NCBI GenBank assembly: GCA_009887095.1
Contig: QXYC01000015.1
Coordinates: 34,388-98,387, forward strand
Length of the DNA stretch: 64,000 bases
Direction: 5' to 3'
Origin: Candidatus Poseidoniales archaeon
GTDB taxonomy: Archaea > Thermoplasmatota > Poseidoniia > Poseidoniales > Poseidoniaceae
In this document: one piece after another, positions 55,638 to 63,978 of the stretch
Position numbering within the stretch: the stretch's first letter is position 1
Layout: each line of letters begins with the position of its first letter
The notes under the pieces: model-generated
The model's input: only the letters and a program-made list of their open reading frames with translations
Database searches by the model: none
Told to the model about the DNA's origin: nothing
Program-made: the position numbers and the translations under genes

Positions 55638-56399
55638 ATGGCACTTCCGCCCATGCGAGCAGTCACTTCAACGAGCAACCCAGTTTTGTCGAACAATTTC
55701 TGGAGCAACATTCCAGGCTACGAAACCATGTCCTATGAGGGCACCATGCAGAAGATCGGGGTTCTGTTCGGCATCACAATTCTCACAGCCCTTGTGACGG
55801 TCTCAGTAGGCATGTCGGGCGACTTTGGCCTGATGATGCTGTTGACCATGATCGGTGGAATTGGCGGATTCATTACTGTTCTCGTGATGATTTTTTCGCG
55901 CCCAAAAAACCCGGCACCAGGTGCCATCATGTATGCACTGTTCGAGGGGATGTTCGTCGGTGGATTCTCTTTCGCCTACGAAAGTGCTTATTCTGGGATT
56001 ATCCTCCAAGCAGGTCTTGGCACGGTTTGCATCATCGGCGTGATGTATTTCCTATGGTCGGCAAAAATCATCAAAGCAACACCCGCTTTCCAAGCGACGA
56101 TCATCAGCCTTACGATGGCAATAGCCGCGCTGTATGTCATCTCCTTCGTCCTCTCCATTTTCACGACGGTTGGTGTGCCGTTCCTCCATTCCTCCGGCCC
56201 ACTTGGGATCCTTGTGACATTGTTCATTCTAGGCGTTGCTTCATTCAACCTCATCCTTGATTTCCACTTTATCGAGCGAGGCATCAACAACAACTCACCG
56301 AAGACTGGGGAGTGGTGGGCTGCATTTGGCCTGCTCGTCACAGTGATTTGGGTCTATGTCGAAATGGTGCGCCTTCTCTCCAAAATCCGAAATCAGTGA
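55638..56399 (+). CDS. Bax inhibitor-1/YccA family membrane protein
   Basis: A 253-residue integral membrane protein with seven hydrophobic helices. The N-terminus SNPVLSNNFWSNIPGYETMSYEGTMQKIGVLFGI is typical of the YccA branch (NPVL then MTxxGTxxKT), and the conserved Asp/Glu region near the end (NLILDFHFIERGI) fits the BI-1 fold. Family members are pH-sensitive calcium leak channels or modulators of membrane proteases such as FtsH. I take the ATG at 55638; an upstream TTG at 55623 overlaps the previous stop. The gene is 11 bases after the PLD surface protein and 14 before the dioxygenase, so it belongs to the same transcript. Confidence 0.85.
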   Translation: MALPPMRAVTSTSNPVLSNNFWSNIPGYETMSYEGTMQKIGVLFGITILTALVTVSVGMSGDFGLMMLLTMIGGIGGFITVLVMIFSRPKNPAPGAIMYALFEGMFVGGFSFAYESAYSGIILQAGLGTVCIIGVMYFLWSAKIIKATPAFQATIISLTMAIAALYVISFVLSIFTTVGVPFLHSSGPLGILVTLFILGVASFNLILDFHFIERGINNNSPKTGEWWAAFGLLVTVIWVYVEMVRLLSKIRNQ

Positions 56400-56413
56400 T
56401 TTAGGAACCAGTG

Positions 56414-57382
56414 ATGATTGTGGCACGACAAATTCCCACCGTTGATTTCGCAGACTGCTTAGGTGATGAGAACCAACAAGCTCGTTTTGTGAAGGCTGTT
56501 GGAGAATCGCTCAAGGATATTGGATTCTTTGCTTTAGAAAATCACGGCATCGATCTTGACCTCATCGATCAAGCCTACGAACAGGGGGATGCGTTTTTTT
56601 CCTTGCCAAAAGCGGTCAAGGAATCTTATCTCCAACCAAAATTCGCACACCAGCGTGGATACACTGCCTTTGGTGTTGAACATGCAAAAGACAATGATGC
56701 CCCGGACTTGAAGGAATTTTGGCAGAACGGCCGAACTCACACAGGACAGGGTAAAGCAGCCACCTATCCCGCAAATGTGTGGCCTGAGAAGGATGTCCCC
56801 GAGTTCAAACCAGTTATCGATGGCCTGTTCAACAAAATGGAATCCCTCTCTCAAGACATCCTATCCGCATGCAGCCAATACCTCGGCAAACCGCAAGAAT
56901 GGCTCGGAAAAATGACTCAAGAAGGAAACACCATCATGCGCATCATCCATTATCCCCCTGTTGGGGAACACGCACCCGCAGGAGCCGTTCGTTCTGCTGC
57001 GCACGAGGACATCAATTTCATCACGCTCCTTGTGACGGCAACCGCCGATGGATTGCAAGTCATGGACCATGATGGGAGTTGGATCAACGTCGAAGGGGAT
57101 GCACGCTACATCATCGTTGATTCTGGTGACATGTTGCAAAACATCACCAATGGATTGTTCCGATCCACAACGCATCGAGTGGTCAATCCAAAAGACACCG
57201 AGAGTCGACGGTTCTCAATGCCGATGTTTGTCCACCCAAGAAACGAGATTGACCTGACGCCGCGTCCCGAGTTTGTCGCACTGACCGGAGGCGAAGCGCA
57301 CTACCAATCCATTACGGCTGGGGCATACCTTCACCAACGCCTTGTCGAAATCGGCTTAGCTGAACCCGAGGGTGACAAATGA
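56414..57382 (+). CDS. Isopenicillin-N-synthase-like 2OG/Fe(II) dioxygenase
   Basis: A 322-residue cytoplasmic oxygenase. The N-terminal DIOX_N part (IPTVDFADCLGD, LKDIGFFALENHGID) and the C-terminal 2OG-FeII_Oxy part are both present. Iron ligands are His197 and Asp199 in AAHEDINF and His254 in TTHRVVNP; the arginine of RRFSMP (265/266) with Ser268 would bind 2-oxoglutarate. This matches the IPNS/flavanone hydroxylase/gibberellin oxidase superfamily, whose members hydroxylate or desaturate small molecules using O2. Substrate is not predictable. The GTG at 56411 and ATG at 56414 are both possible; I use the ATG. The stop overlaps the start of the thymidine phosphorylase gene by four bases, so a link with nucleoside metabolism is possible. 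Likely acquired from bacteria. Confidence 0.88.
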   Translation: MIVARQIPTVDFADCLGDENQQARFVKAVGESLKDIGFFALENHGIDLDLIDQAYEQGDAFFSLPKAVKESYLQPKFAHQRGYTAFGVEHAKDNDAPDLKEFWQNGRTHTGQGKAATYPANVWPEKDVPEFKPVIDGLFNKMESLSQDILSACSQYLGKPQEWLGKMTQEGNTIMRIIHYPPVGEHAPAGAVRSAAHEDINFITLLVTATADGLQVMDHDGSWINVEGDARYIIVDSGDMLQNITNGLFRSTTHRVVNPKDTESRRFSMPMFVHPRNEIDLTPRPEFVALTGGEAHYQSITAGAYLHQRLVEIGLAEPEGDK

Positions 57383-58698
57383 ACAATCTCGTGGAGCGCT
57401 TGTGCGAGAGCATCAACGCAGGATCACCGTTGAATACAACAGACCTCCAATTGTTCATCGATGGCGTTGCGATGAGGACACTTCCGATTGAATCCATAAC
57501 ACAGTGGCTAAAAGCCGTCCACACCCACGGGCTCAGCGTCGACGACACCGTTGCGCTGACGACTGGAATGATGCATTCTGGAGCCGTGTTAACTTGGGAC
57601 AGCGCCCGACCCATTGCTGACAAACATAGCACAGGCGGTGTTGGTGACAAAATGTCATTGATGCTCGCACCTGCCTTGGCAGCCTGTGGCGCTGAAGTTC
57701 CGATGCTTGCAGGGCGAGGCCTCGGCCACACTGGGGGCACGATTGACAAACTCGAAGCAATTCCTGGATTCAATTGTGCCCTGACACCTGAACAAATGAG
57801 CAGCATTGTGGACCAAATCGGTTGTTGCATCGCTGCCCAAAATGAAGCCATTGCGCCTGCAGACGGTCTGCTTTATGCAATTCGAGACGTCACCAACACA
57901 GTCGACAGCATACCACTCATCACGGCATCCATTGTGTCCAAGAAGGCTGCAGAAGGGCTTCAGGCACTCGTACTGGATGTCAAATGTGGGCAAGCCGCAT
58001 TCATGAAAACCGAGTCACAAGCCATGGAACTGGCTCAATCAATGGTTCGTGTCGCCCAAGGCCTCGGCATCAAAACCATGGCTCAAATCACCGACATGAA
58101 TCAGCCAATTGGCACCCACATCGGCAACGCTCTCGAAGTCATCGAAAGCATCCATGTGCTCAACGGAAAGGGGCCACAGGACACCATTAATCTCGTCGCC
58201 ATGCAAGGCGGTGCACTGTTATGGTTGCTTGGTCGATGTGAGACTGAAGAGCAAGGGCGTCAACTCATCATTGAATCATTGAACGATGGGCGAGCTGCCG
58301 AAAAATTTCAGAAGATGTGTGTCGCTCAAGGCACCTCGCATTCCGTCGCCCAAGATCTCCTGCAATCACCAAGCGATGTAGTTGCAAAAGCACACCACAT
58401 CACTGAATTTCATTCGCAAGACGATGGGTGGGTGAAATCGATTGATTCGATGGTCCTAGCAGAGATTGCAAGAGAGCACGGTGCGGGTCGATTCGCCATT
58501 GAAGATGAAATTGATCCTGCGGTTGGTTTCATCCTCAACACAGTCAAGGGAGACCCTATTCACTCCGGCCAAAAATGGATTGAATTCCACCACAACCAAC
58601 CGATGAGCGACGCTCAGCGCAGCAGTCTAAGCAACGCATTGACGGTTGCTTCCATGCAAACACAACCAATTGAACGACTCATTAAGGTCATTCAGTGA
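57379..58698 (+). CDS. deoA: Thymidine / pyrimidine-nucleoside phosphorylase
   Basis: A 439-residue enzyme that splits thymidine or uridine with phosphate to base and (deoxy)ribose-1-phosphate. The family signature is complete: DKHSTGGVGDKMSLMLAP (phosphate loop), then GRGLGHTGGTIDKLEAIPGF. RDVTNTVDSIPLITASI and LVLDVKCGQAAFM follow, where bacterial enzymes read DVKVGSGAF, so Gln-Ala replaces Ser-Gly in that loop. Length matches bacterial DeoA (440) rather than archaeal AMP phosphorylase (about 500 with an extra N-terminal domain). Best interpretation is a bacterial-type salvage enzyme obtained by transfer. The start overlaps the dioxygenase stop by four bases. It closes the plus-strand run that contains the PLD surface protein. 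Confidence 0.93.
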   Translation: MNNLVERLCESINAGSPLNTTDLQLFIDGVAMRTLPIESITQWLKAVHTHGLSVDDTVALTTGMMHSGAVLTWDSARPIADKHSTGGVGDKMSLMLAPALAACGAEVPMLAGRGLGHTGGTIDKLEAIPGFNCALTPEQMSSIVDQIGCCIAAQNEAIAPADGLLYAIRDVTNTVDSIPLITASIVSKKAAEGLQALVLDVKCGQAAFMKTESQAMELAQSMVRVAQGLGIKTMAQITDMNQPIGTHIGNALEVIESIHVLNGKGPQDTINLVAMQGGALLWLLGRCETEEQGRQLIIESLNDGRAAEKFQKMCVAQGTSHSVAQDLLQSPSDVVAKAHHITEFHSQDDGWVKSIDSMVLAEIAREHGAGRFAIEDEIDPAVGFILNTVKGDPIHSGQKWIEFHHNQPMSDAQRSSLSNALTVASMQTQPIERLIKVIQ

Positions 58699-58747
58699 GA
58701 GTGACATGCCCGAAGCCGTCATAAAGGGGAGGCGATTGGCCAAGGTT

Positions 58748-58820
58748 GCCGATTTAGCTTAGCTGGTGGAGCGTGGGACTGTTAATCCCAAGGTCGTGGG
58801 TTCGAGCCCCACAATCGGCG
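58748..58820 (+). tRNA. tRNA-Asn (GUU)
   Basis: A 73-base cloverleaf. Acceptor GCCGATT pairs with AATCGGC, with discriminator G at 58820 and no encoded CCA. The D arm is AGCTTAGCTGGTGGAGC, the anticodon stem TGGGA/TCCCA carries loop CTGTTAA with anticodon GTT, and the T arm GTGGG/CCCAC holds TTCGAGC. No intron. A TATA-like TCATAAAG at 58719-58726 is 22-29 bases upstream. Confidence 0.95.
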
Positions 58821-58840
58821 TAATTTCAAACCTTTCAGGT

Positions 58841-59791
58841 TCATTCCCACTCAATCGTGCCAGGTGGCTTGTGAGTGATGTCATAGACGACACGGTTGAC
58901 TGCGCCCTTCACCGTGTTGGTGATACGAGTGCTGATCTTCTGAAGAATGGCATGGGGTATTTCCGAATAACGAGCGGACATACCGTCCATTGATTGTACC
59001 GCACGAACAACGATGGTTTCGCCATAGGCACGAACATCACCATGAACACCAACGCTTCGCACAGGGAGAAGTGCTGCAAAGTACTGCCATGGAATCTCCA
59101 TCAAACCTGCTTCGGCCGCAGCTTCGAATTCTCCCTCAACAATTGCACAAGCCTCACGGACCACTGCAACACGTTCGGGGGTGAGTTCCCCAAGTGTACG
59201 GACAGCCAGGCCCGGTCCAGGGAAGGGTTGACGCTCAGCGACATTGATTTCGAGCGCACGAGCCAAATCTCGCACCTCATCCTTGTACAGGTCGCGAAGT
59301 GGCTCAACCACTTCGAGGGTCATGTCTTCTGGCAACCCACCAACGTTGTGGTGCGACTTGATAGTATCACGGACACCACCGCCAGATTCAATCCAGTCAG
59401 GTGCGATGGTCCCTTGAACAAGGTACTTAGCGCCGACTTTTTCTTGCTCATCCTCAAAAATTCGTATGAAAAGTTCGCCAATCACCTTGCGCTTCTGTTC
59501 CGGCTCAGTGACGCCCTCGAGCGCCTTGAAATAACGATCTGCAGCCTTGACTGTGACCAAATTCTTGATTCCCTGAGCTGCGAGAAGTGCTTCGATGTCC
59601 TCGGTTTCGCCCTTCCGCATGAAACCAGTGTCGACATAAACGCAGTGCAGCAAATCTCCAACGGCTTGATTGGCAATGACGGCTGCAACCGTGGAGTCGA
59701 CGCCACCAGAGCAAGCAATGATGGCAACGTCGTCGATGGTTTCACGAAGTGAAGCAATGGATTCCTCGATAAATTCAGAGGTGTCAAACAT
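58841..59791 (-). CDS. guaA: GMP synthase ATP-pyrophosphatase subunit (GuaAb)
   Basis: A 316-residue subunit that adenylates XMP and receives ammonia to make GMP. The ATP-PPase P-loop SGGVDSTVAAV is at about 29-39, then VDTGFMRKGE, GTIAPDWIESGG, IKSHHNVGGLP, and FPGPGLAVRT, all standard for GuaA. The C-terminus ends in RVVYDITHKPPGTIEWE, the dimerisation/XMP-binding end. There is no glutamine amidotransferase domain, so as in many archaea the GATase subunit is a separate gene, not seen in this window. Its ATG at 59791 directly adjoins the TGA of purE at 59792, so the two purine genes are co-translated. Confidence 0.95.
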   Translation of the reverse strand: MFDTSEFIEESIASLRETIDDVAIIACSGGVDSTVAAVIANQAVGDLLHCVYVDTGFMRKGETEDIEALLAAQGIKNLVTVKAADRYFKALEGVTEPEQKRKVIGELFIRIFEDEQEKVGAKYLVQGTIAPDWIESGGGVRDTIKSHHNVGGLPEDMTLEVVEPLRDLYKDEVRDLARALEINVAERQPFPGPGLAVRTLGELTPERVAVVREACAIVEGEFEAAAEAGLMEIPWQYFAALLPVRSVGVHGDVRAYGETIVVRAVQSMDGMSARYSEIPHAILQKISTRITNTVKGAVNRVVYDITHKPPGTIEWE

Positions 59792-60271
59792 TCACTGTCC
59801 CCCGTTAACTTCTGCATCCTGTGCCTTGACCCTTGCGACTTGGTCGAGTTTGTTTTGCTTGAGTGCAGCAGCATAATCGGGGTTCTTGAGTGCTAGGATT
59901 TGAGTGGCGAGGTATCCAGCGTTGTCACCACGGTCGACACCAACTGTTGCAGCAGGGACGCCCGGCGGAAGTTGAACAATCGACAACAATGAATCGTAAG
60001 GAACACGTCCACCACATGGAACACCAATCACTGGCTTCGTTGTCAAAGCAGCCACAGCACCCGGTAGAGCGGCGGCAAGACCGGCCATTGCGATGAAGAC
60101 TTGGCAGCCATCTGCTTCGGCTTGGTTGATGATTTCTTCAACGAACACTGGGGATCGGTGTGCGCTCGCAACACGAAGTTGGTAGGTCACACTAAAGTGG
60201 TCAAGGATTTTCGTACATTTTTCGGCGATTGGCAAATCCGAAGACGAGCCTAAGAGAATGGTCACATCCAT
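59792..60271 (-). CDS. purE: 5-(carboxyamino)imidazole ribonucleotide mutase / AIR carboxylase
   Basis: A 159-residue enzyme of purine synthesis that forms CAIR. The N-terminal phosphate loop VTILLGSSSDLP, ASAHRSPVFVEE, FIAMAGLAAALPGAVAALTTKPVIGVP and LLSIVQLPPGVPAATVGVDRGDNAGYLA are all PurE motifs. SAHRSP replaces the usual SAHRTP. I take the ATG at 60271 (MDVTILLGSSSD), as the family normally starts two or three residues before this strand; the frame to 60301 adds ten basic residues. I do not assign the N5-CAIR mutase versus AIR carboxylase class, because no purK is in the window. Immediately upstream of guaA. Confidence 0.93.
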   Translation of the reverse strand: MDVTILLGSSSDLPIAEKCTKILDHFSVTYQLRVASAHRSPVFVEEIINQAEADGCQVFIAMAGLAAALPGAVAALTTKPVIGVPCGGRVPYDSLLSIVQLPPGVPAATVGVDRGDNAGYLATQILALKNPDYAAALKQNKLDQVARVKAQDAEVNGGQ

Positions 60272-60342
60272 GATGCAAGGCCGGCGCGGGTGGTTCATCA
60301 AGATGCCTCTTGAAAATGGTTGGATTTCAGCGCGGAAACTGC

Positions 60343-61017
60343 TTATTCTTCAGCGTCTGACATTGCTTCTGTGAAACCATCCAAATCGAATCCAAAATTG
60401 AGGGATTCGAACACAGTCTTGTCTATGCAGCCAAGAACATCAAAACAAAGAGTGGGTTTGCCTTCGACCAAACGTCCGTAAATCGTAACGAATTGATTTG
60501 AGTTGAACCGCTTAATCGCCATCGCTTGTTGACTGAATCGAGTTGTCTTTATTTCCCACCCAAGCAATGAATCAACGGGTAAGCGAACCTTTGCATCCCA
60601 AGCACGCTCAAACACATAGCCTCCATCTTTGAAGACAACATCAAGCCCTTTCACGAGGGCTACAACTGAGAAAGAAGACAAAAGCAATGCGACAAACGTC
60701 GGCATGCTCTCTTGAGCTTCCAAAGCCCATCCAACGATGGAAAAACAGACACAAAACAAGCCAATCCCCACTCGGCTTGCACCAAGGGCACCCATCCGAG
60801 AGGACAAGCCGGCGAGACCGCCCAAGAGGATCAACAGCATTCCTGCTATGCCAAAAAATGGGATCAAATCCTCATTCACGCTTGTGAACCACATCAGCCA
60901 TCCAAACGCAAGAGGGAGCAAACCCCAAGCCATGGGGAAGAGAGCGACTGCTGCTCTTGATTCCAACTTGACACGACGCCATCCGTGTTTGGTAAAATCA
61001 CGGAGTTCCATGGGCAT
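60343..61017 (-). CDS. Four-helix membrane protein, unknown function
   Basis: A 224-residue protein I do not recognise. Residues 22-130 contain about four membrane helices (VALFPMAWGLLPLAFGWLMW, IPFFGIAGMLLILLGGLAGL, VGIGLFCVCFSIVGWAL, FVALLLSSFSVVALV). The last 95 residues form a soluble domain with a PH-like pattern of strands (GYVFERAWDAKVRLPVDSLLGWEIKTTRF) ending in an acidic tail. Such PH-like tails occur in many small membrane proteins. No Shine-Dalgarno site is clear; an ATG at 61011 is an alternative start. It lies between gcvPB and purE and may simply be a passenger. Confidence 0.65.
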   Translation of the reverse strand: MPMELRDFTKHGWRRVKLESRAAVALFPMAWGLLPLAFGWLMWFTSVNEDLIPFFGIAGMLLILLGGLAGLSSRMGALGASRVGIGLFCVCFSIVGWALEAQESMPTFVALLLSSFSVVALVKGLDVVFKDGGYVFERAWDAKVRLPVDSLLGWEIKTTRFSQQAMAIKRFNSNQFVTIYGRLVEGKPTLCFDVLGCIDKTVFESLNFGFDLDGFTEAMSDAEE

Positions 61018-61048
61018 CGGAGCATGTTAGCGTATTTACGCGTTGGCA

Positions 61049-62548
61049 TCAATCGTCGTCATATGGGTGACGCAAGCAGAGGTTACGAGCTGCATAGACT
61101 TCGTCAACTCGACGCACTGGCGTGGTAATCGGAGCGTTGTGCAAGGTTTCAGCATCAACTTGGAGCACCTTTGCAAAGTCCTCAGCAAATGTATCGAGGG
61201 TGTCCTTGCTTTCGGTTTCCGTTGGCTCAATCATCATGCATTCAGGGACGACGAGTGGGAAGTAAACGGTTGGTGCCATGTACCCCATATCGAGCAGACC
61301 CTTTGCGACGTCCATGGCAGAGATGCCATGGGCTTCCTTTGCCGGACCAAGAGAAATGGTGAACTCGTGCTTTGCAACATCGGTTTCCGCACCGTCGACG
61401 ATCATGCTTGAGACACCCGCTGCCTCTGCTTCCCGATGAAGGGCGTGGCGCAGGTAGTTCGCATTGAGGACGGCATGTTCGGACATTGTCTTGAGGCCAT
61501 TTCCATACCGTCGGTAGTAGGCCCAGCATCGAATGATTGCGCCGGCATTCCCATGCCATTGCTGAACTTTACCGATGCTGTGCGTTGGTTCGTACCATCC
61601 GTACCACATGTCATCGATGGCATGAGTTGCTTCATCGGAGGCAATCGGGCGTTTCTTGACGATTGGCCCGGGAAGGAAATCGGCAAGATGTGCTTTCACA
61701 CCAATCGGTCCAGAGCCTGGTCCGCCGCCACCGTGGGGCTGGCTGAAGGTCTTGTGGAGGTTAAAGTGAACTGCGTCAAAGCCCATCAGCCCGGGTGAGG
61801 TGATGCCAAGAATTGCATTGAAATTCGCCCCATCATAGTACATTTGACCACCGACGGAGTGAACAATTTCAGAGGCTGCAAGAATATCTGCCTCAAACAA
61901 TCCGAGGGTGTTGGGGTTTGTGATCATCATCAATGCTGTGGTTTCATCGGCGACTGCACGCAACGCGTCAAGATCGATGCGTCCATCGACGCGGCTTGGA
62001 ATTTCCACAATCTCAAATCCACACATAGCAGCGCTTGCGGGGTTTGTTCCGTGAGCAGAATCCGGAACGATGACCTTGGTTCGTTGGTCTTCACCTCGCA
62101 ATCTGAAATACTCCTGAACGCATCGAACAGCAGTGAATTCTCCTTGTGCACCAGCCACTGGTTGCAACGTCACTTGGTCCATACCAGCGCATATTTCCAG
62201 CATGTGTTGCATCTCGTGGTAAATTGAGAGCAAGCCCTGAAGGTGGTGTTCTGGTTGATGTGGGTGGACATCGGCAATTCCGGGAAGTTGAGCAATGACT
62301 TCGTTCACCCGGGGGTTGTGCTTCATTGTGCACGAACCGAGTGGATAGAATCCTGTGTCAATTCCAAAGTTTCGCTTGGAGAGCCACGTATAGTGACGCA
62401 CCATTTCAGGTTCCGAAATTCGTGGCCAGCGTGGGGCTTGCTTTCGAATGAGTGAATCTGGCAGGTTAATTGCCGATTCTGGAAGCACGGGTGCTGGTTG
62501 AGAATACCCTTTGCCAGGCGCACCGTTGTGTTCGAAAAGATGACTCAT
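61049..62548 (-). CDS. gcvPB: Glycine dehydrogenase (decarboxylating) subunit 2
   Basis: A 499-residue PLP enzyme, the catalytic half of the P-protein of the glycine cleavage system, which decarboxylates glycine and passes the aminomethyl group to lipoyl-GcvH. FYPLGSCTMKHNPRVNE, VTLQPVAGAQGEF and VPDSAHGTNPASAAM are family motifs. The PLP lysine is in NLHKTFSQPHGGGGPGSGP. The length suits split P-proteins (about 480-520). The ATG at 62548 overlaps the stop of gcvPA by four bases (ATGA), so the two subunits are made together. The longer frame to 62575 overlaps gcvPA further and adds nothing family-like. GcvT, GcvH and lipoate genes are not in the window. Confidence 0.95.
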   Translation of the reverse strand: MSHLFEHNGAPGKGYSQPAPVLPESAINLPDSLIRKQAPRWPRISEPEMVRHYTWLSKRNFGIDTGFYPLGSCTMKHNPRVNEVIAQLPGIADVHPHQPEHHLQGLLSIYHEMQHMLEICAGMDQVTLQPVAGAQGEFTAVRCVQEYFRLRGEDQRTKVIVPDSAHGTNPASAAMCGFEIVEIPSRVDGRIDLDALRAVADETTALMMITNPNTLGLFEADILAASEIVHSVGGQMYYDGANFNAILGITSPGLMGFDAVHFNLHKTFSQPHGGGGPGSGPIGVKAHLADFLPGPIVKKRPIASDEATHAIDDMWYGWYEPTHSIGKVQQWHGNAGAIIRCWAYYRRYGNGLKTMSEHAVLNANYLRHALHREAEAAGVSSMIVDGAETDVAKHEFTISLGPAKEAHGISAMDVAKGLLDMGYMAPTVYFPLVVPECMMIEPTETESKDTLDTFAEDFAKVLQVDAETLHNAPITTPVRRVDEVYAARNLCLRHPYDDD

Positions 62549-63921
62549 GCAGTCACCCCCTGGCTTGCCGCCCAAACTTCGATGTGAGCAGCCAGCAATT
62601 CGACTTCATTGGCCTGTGTTTGGTCAGTGAAAGAAACGAGCAACCAATTTGGCTGGCCGGGGTACCAACGGGCCAAATCAAAACCTCCAACAATCCCCAC
62701 GCTGTCAAGGTAAGCGAGGCATTCGCTTGCACGACCGGGCAACTCGACGACAAATTCTTGGAAATGATGGCTCGAAGCATGCGGAAGATGAACGCCCTCA
62801 ATAGCAGACAGTTTTTGCTTCCCAAGGGTGCAAGCCGCCATGTTGCGAACAGCGAGATCGTGAAGCCCCTCAGGACCCAACAGCGACATATGCATTGCAC
62901 CCATCAATGCGATGAGGGTTTCATTGGTGCATATGTTTGAGGTTGCTCGATGCCGGCGAATGTGTTGTTCACGGGTCGAAAGCGTGAGGCAGTAGGCTTC
63001 TTTTCCATCAACATCAACACTTCGACCAACGATTCGGCCGGGCATTAATCGCAGGTATGGCTTGCTGCAAGCGAAAATACCGTAGATGGGGCCGCCACCA
63101 GTGATCGGACTTCCAAGAGGTTGGCCTTCACCAACCACAATATCTGCTCCGTAAGCACCTGGCGCCTCCACCAATCCGAGGGAAATTGGTTGAACTGCCA
63201 CGATGAGGGCGGTGTGCTCACCAATAATCTCCTTCAACAACGGGAGTCCCCCATCAAGAACACCGATGGGGTTCGGTTGCTCAACATAGACTCCACAGGA
63301 ACCTGCTGCTTCTTGTGCAGAGGAGAGATTGACGGTGCCGTCTGGATTGTGTCGGAGTAGTTTGATGTTAATCTCCGCACCTTGGCAATAATTCTCCACA
63401 ACAGACATACGGTCTGGAGGCGTTAATTCCGAGACATACACCGTGTCCTTCTGTGTTGCCTTACGGTTGTGAACACGAACGCAGCAGGTAATCGCTTCGG
63501 CTGCGGCAGTGGAGCCATCATAGAGGGAGAGGTTTGCAACTGGAAGACCGACCAGTTCTGAAATGAGTGTCTGAAATTCCCACATAGCCTGAAGCATCCC
63601 TTGACTGACTTCCGGCTGGTATGGTGTGTAGGAAGTGAGGAACTCGCCTCGGGTGATGAGCTGGAAGACGGCGGCGGGAACATAATTGCGGTAGAGTCCT
63701 GCACCTAGGAACGAGACACGGTCGCCAAGCGCAACGTTCGACCCCAGCAATCGACGGGCATCTGCAATGATTTCTTCTTCGGATTGCGGATCGGGGAGAG
63801 GCAATGGGCCCTTTATTCGAACTTGTTCGGGAATATCCGCAAACAAGTCCTCCATTGAAGTCATACCCATGGTGGCAAGCATTTCGGCCTCGCGGCCCAG
63901 ATTCGGTAGTTGGTCGACCAT
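62545..63921 (-). CDS. gcvPA: Glycine dehydrogenase (decarboxylating) subunit 1
   Basis: A 458-residue partner of GcvPB, with the same fold but no PLP lysine. Motifs: FLGAGLYRNYVPAAVFQLITRGEFLTSYTPYQPEVSQG (here split by the conserved acidic loop), NLSLYDGSTAAAEA, GVYVEQPNPIGVLD, and GEGQPLGSPITGGGP, where the strand leads to GRSVDVDGKEAYCLTLSTREQHIRRHRATSNICTN; each is a GcvPA hallmark. The ATG at 63921 follows GGGAGG by about nine bases. Two upstream TATA-like elements (63950-63955 and 63972-63978 on the minus strand) could drive the gcvPA-gcvPB operon. The gene pair supplies one-carbon units for purine and thymidylate synthesis, in keeping with purD, purE and guaA in the window. Confidence 0.95.
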   Translation of the reverse strand: MVDQLPNLGREAEMLATMGMTSMEDLFADIPEQVRIKGPLPLPDPQSEEEIIADARRLLGSNVALGDRVSFLGAGLYRNYVPAAVFQLITRGEFLTSYTPYQPEVSQGMLQAMWEFQTLISELVGLPVANLSLYDGSTAAAEAITCCVRVHNRKATQKDTVYVSELTPPDRMSVVENYCQGAEINIKLLRHNPDGTVNLSSAQEAAGSCGVYVEQPNPIGVLDGGLPLLKEIIGEHTALIVAVQPISLGLVEAPGAYGADIVVGEGQPLGSPITGGGPIYGIFACSKPYLRLMPGRIVGRSVDVDGKEAYCLTLSTREQHIRRHRATSNICTNETLIALMGAMHMSLLGPEGLHDLAVRNMAACTLGKQKLSAIEGVHLPHASSHHFQEFVVELPGRASECLAYLDSVGIVGGFDLARWYPGQPNWLLVSFTDQTQANEVELLAAHIEVWAASQGVTA

Positions 63922-63949
63922 AGCAATGGAACCTCCCTCTCGGGTGTAG

Positions 63950-63978
63950 TATAAACCGAGCGCGGAACGGTGATAATA
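63950..63978 (-). promoter_or_regulatory. Promoter region of gcvPA-gcvPB with two TATA-like boxes
   Basis: On the minus strand TTTATA lies at 63950-63955 and TTATTATC near 63971-63978. The first would give transcription start close to the ATG at 63921 and leave out the GGGAGG Shine-Dalgarno site. The second would start near 63948 and include it, so the distal box is the better candidate. The remaining bases to the end of the window show no gene. Confidence 0.35.

Noticed and set aside
58748..58820. tRNA-Asn as an integration site for a mobile element
   Set aside because: No integrase gene and no duplicated tRNA 3' end were seen nearby, and the neighbouring genes are housekeeping.
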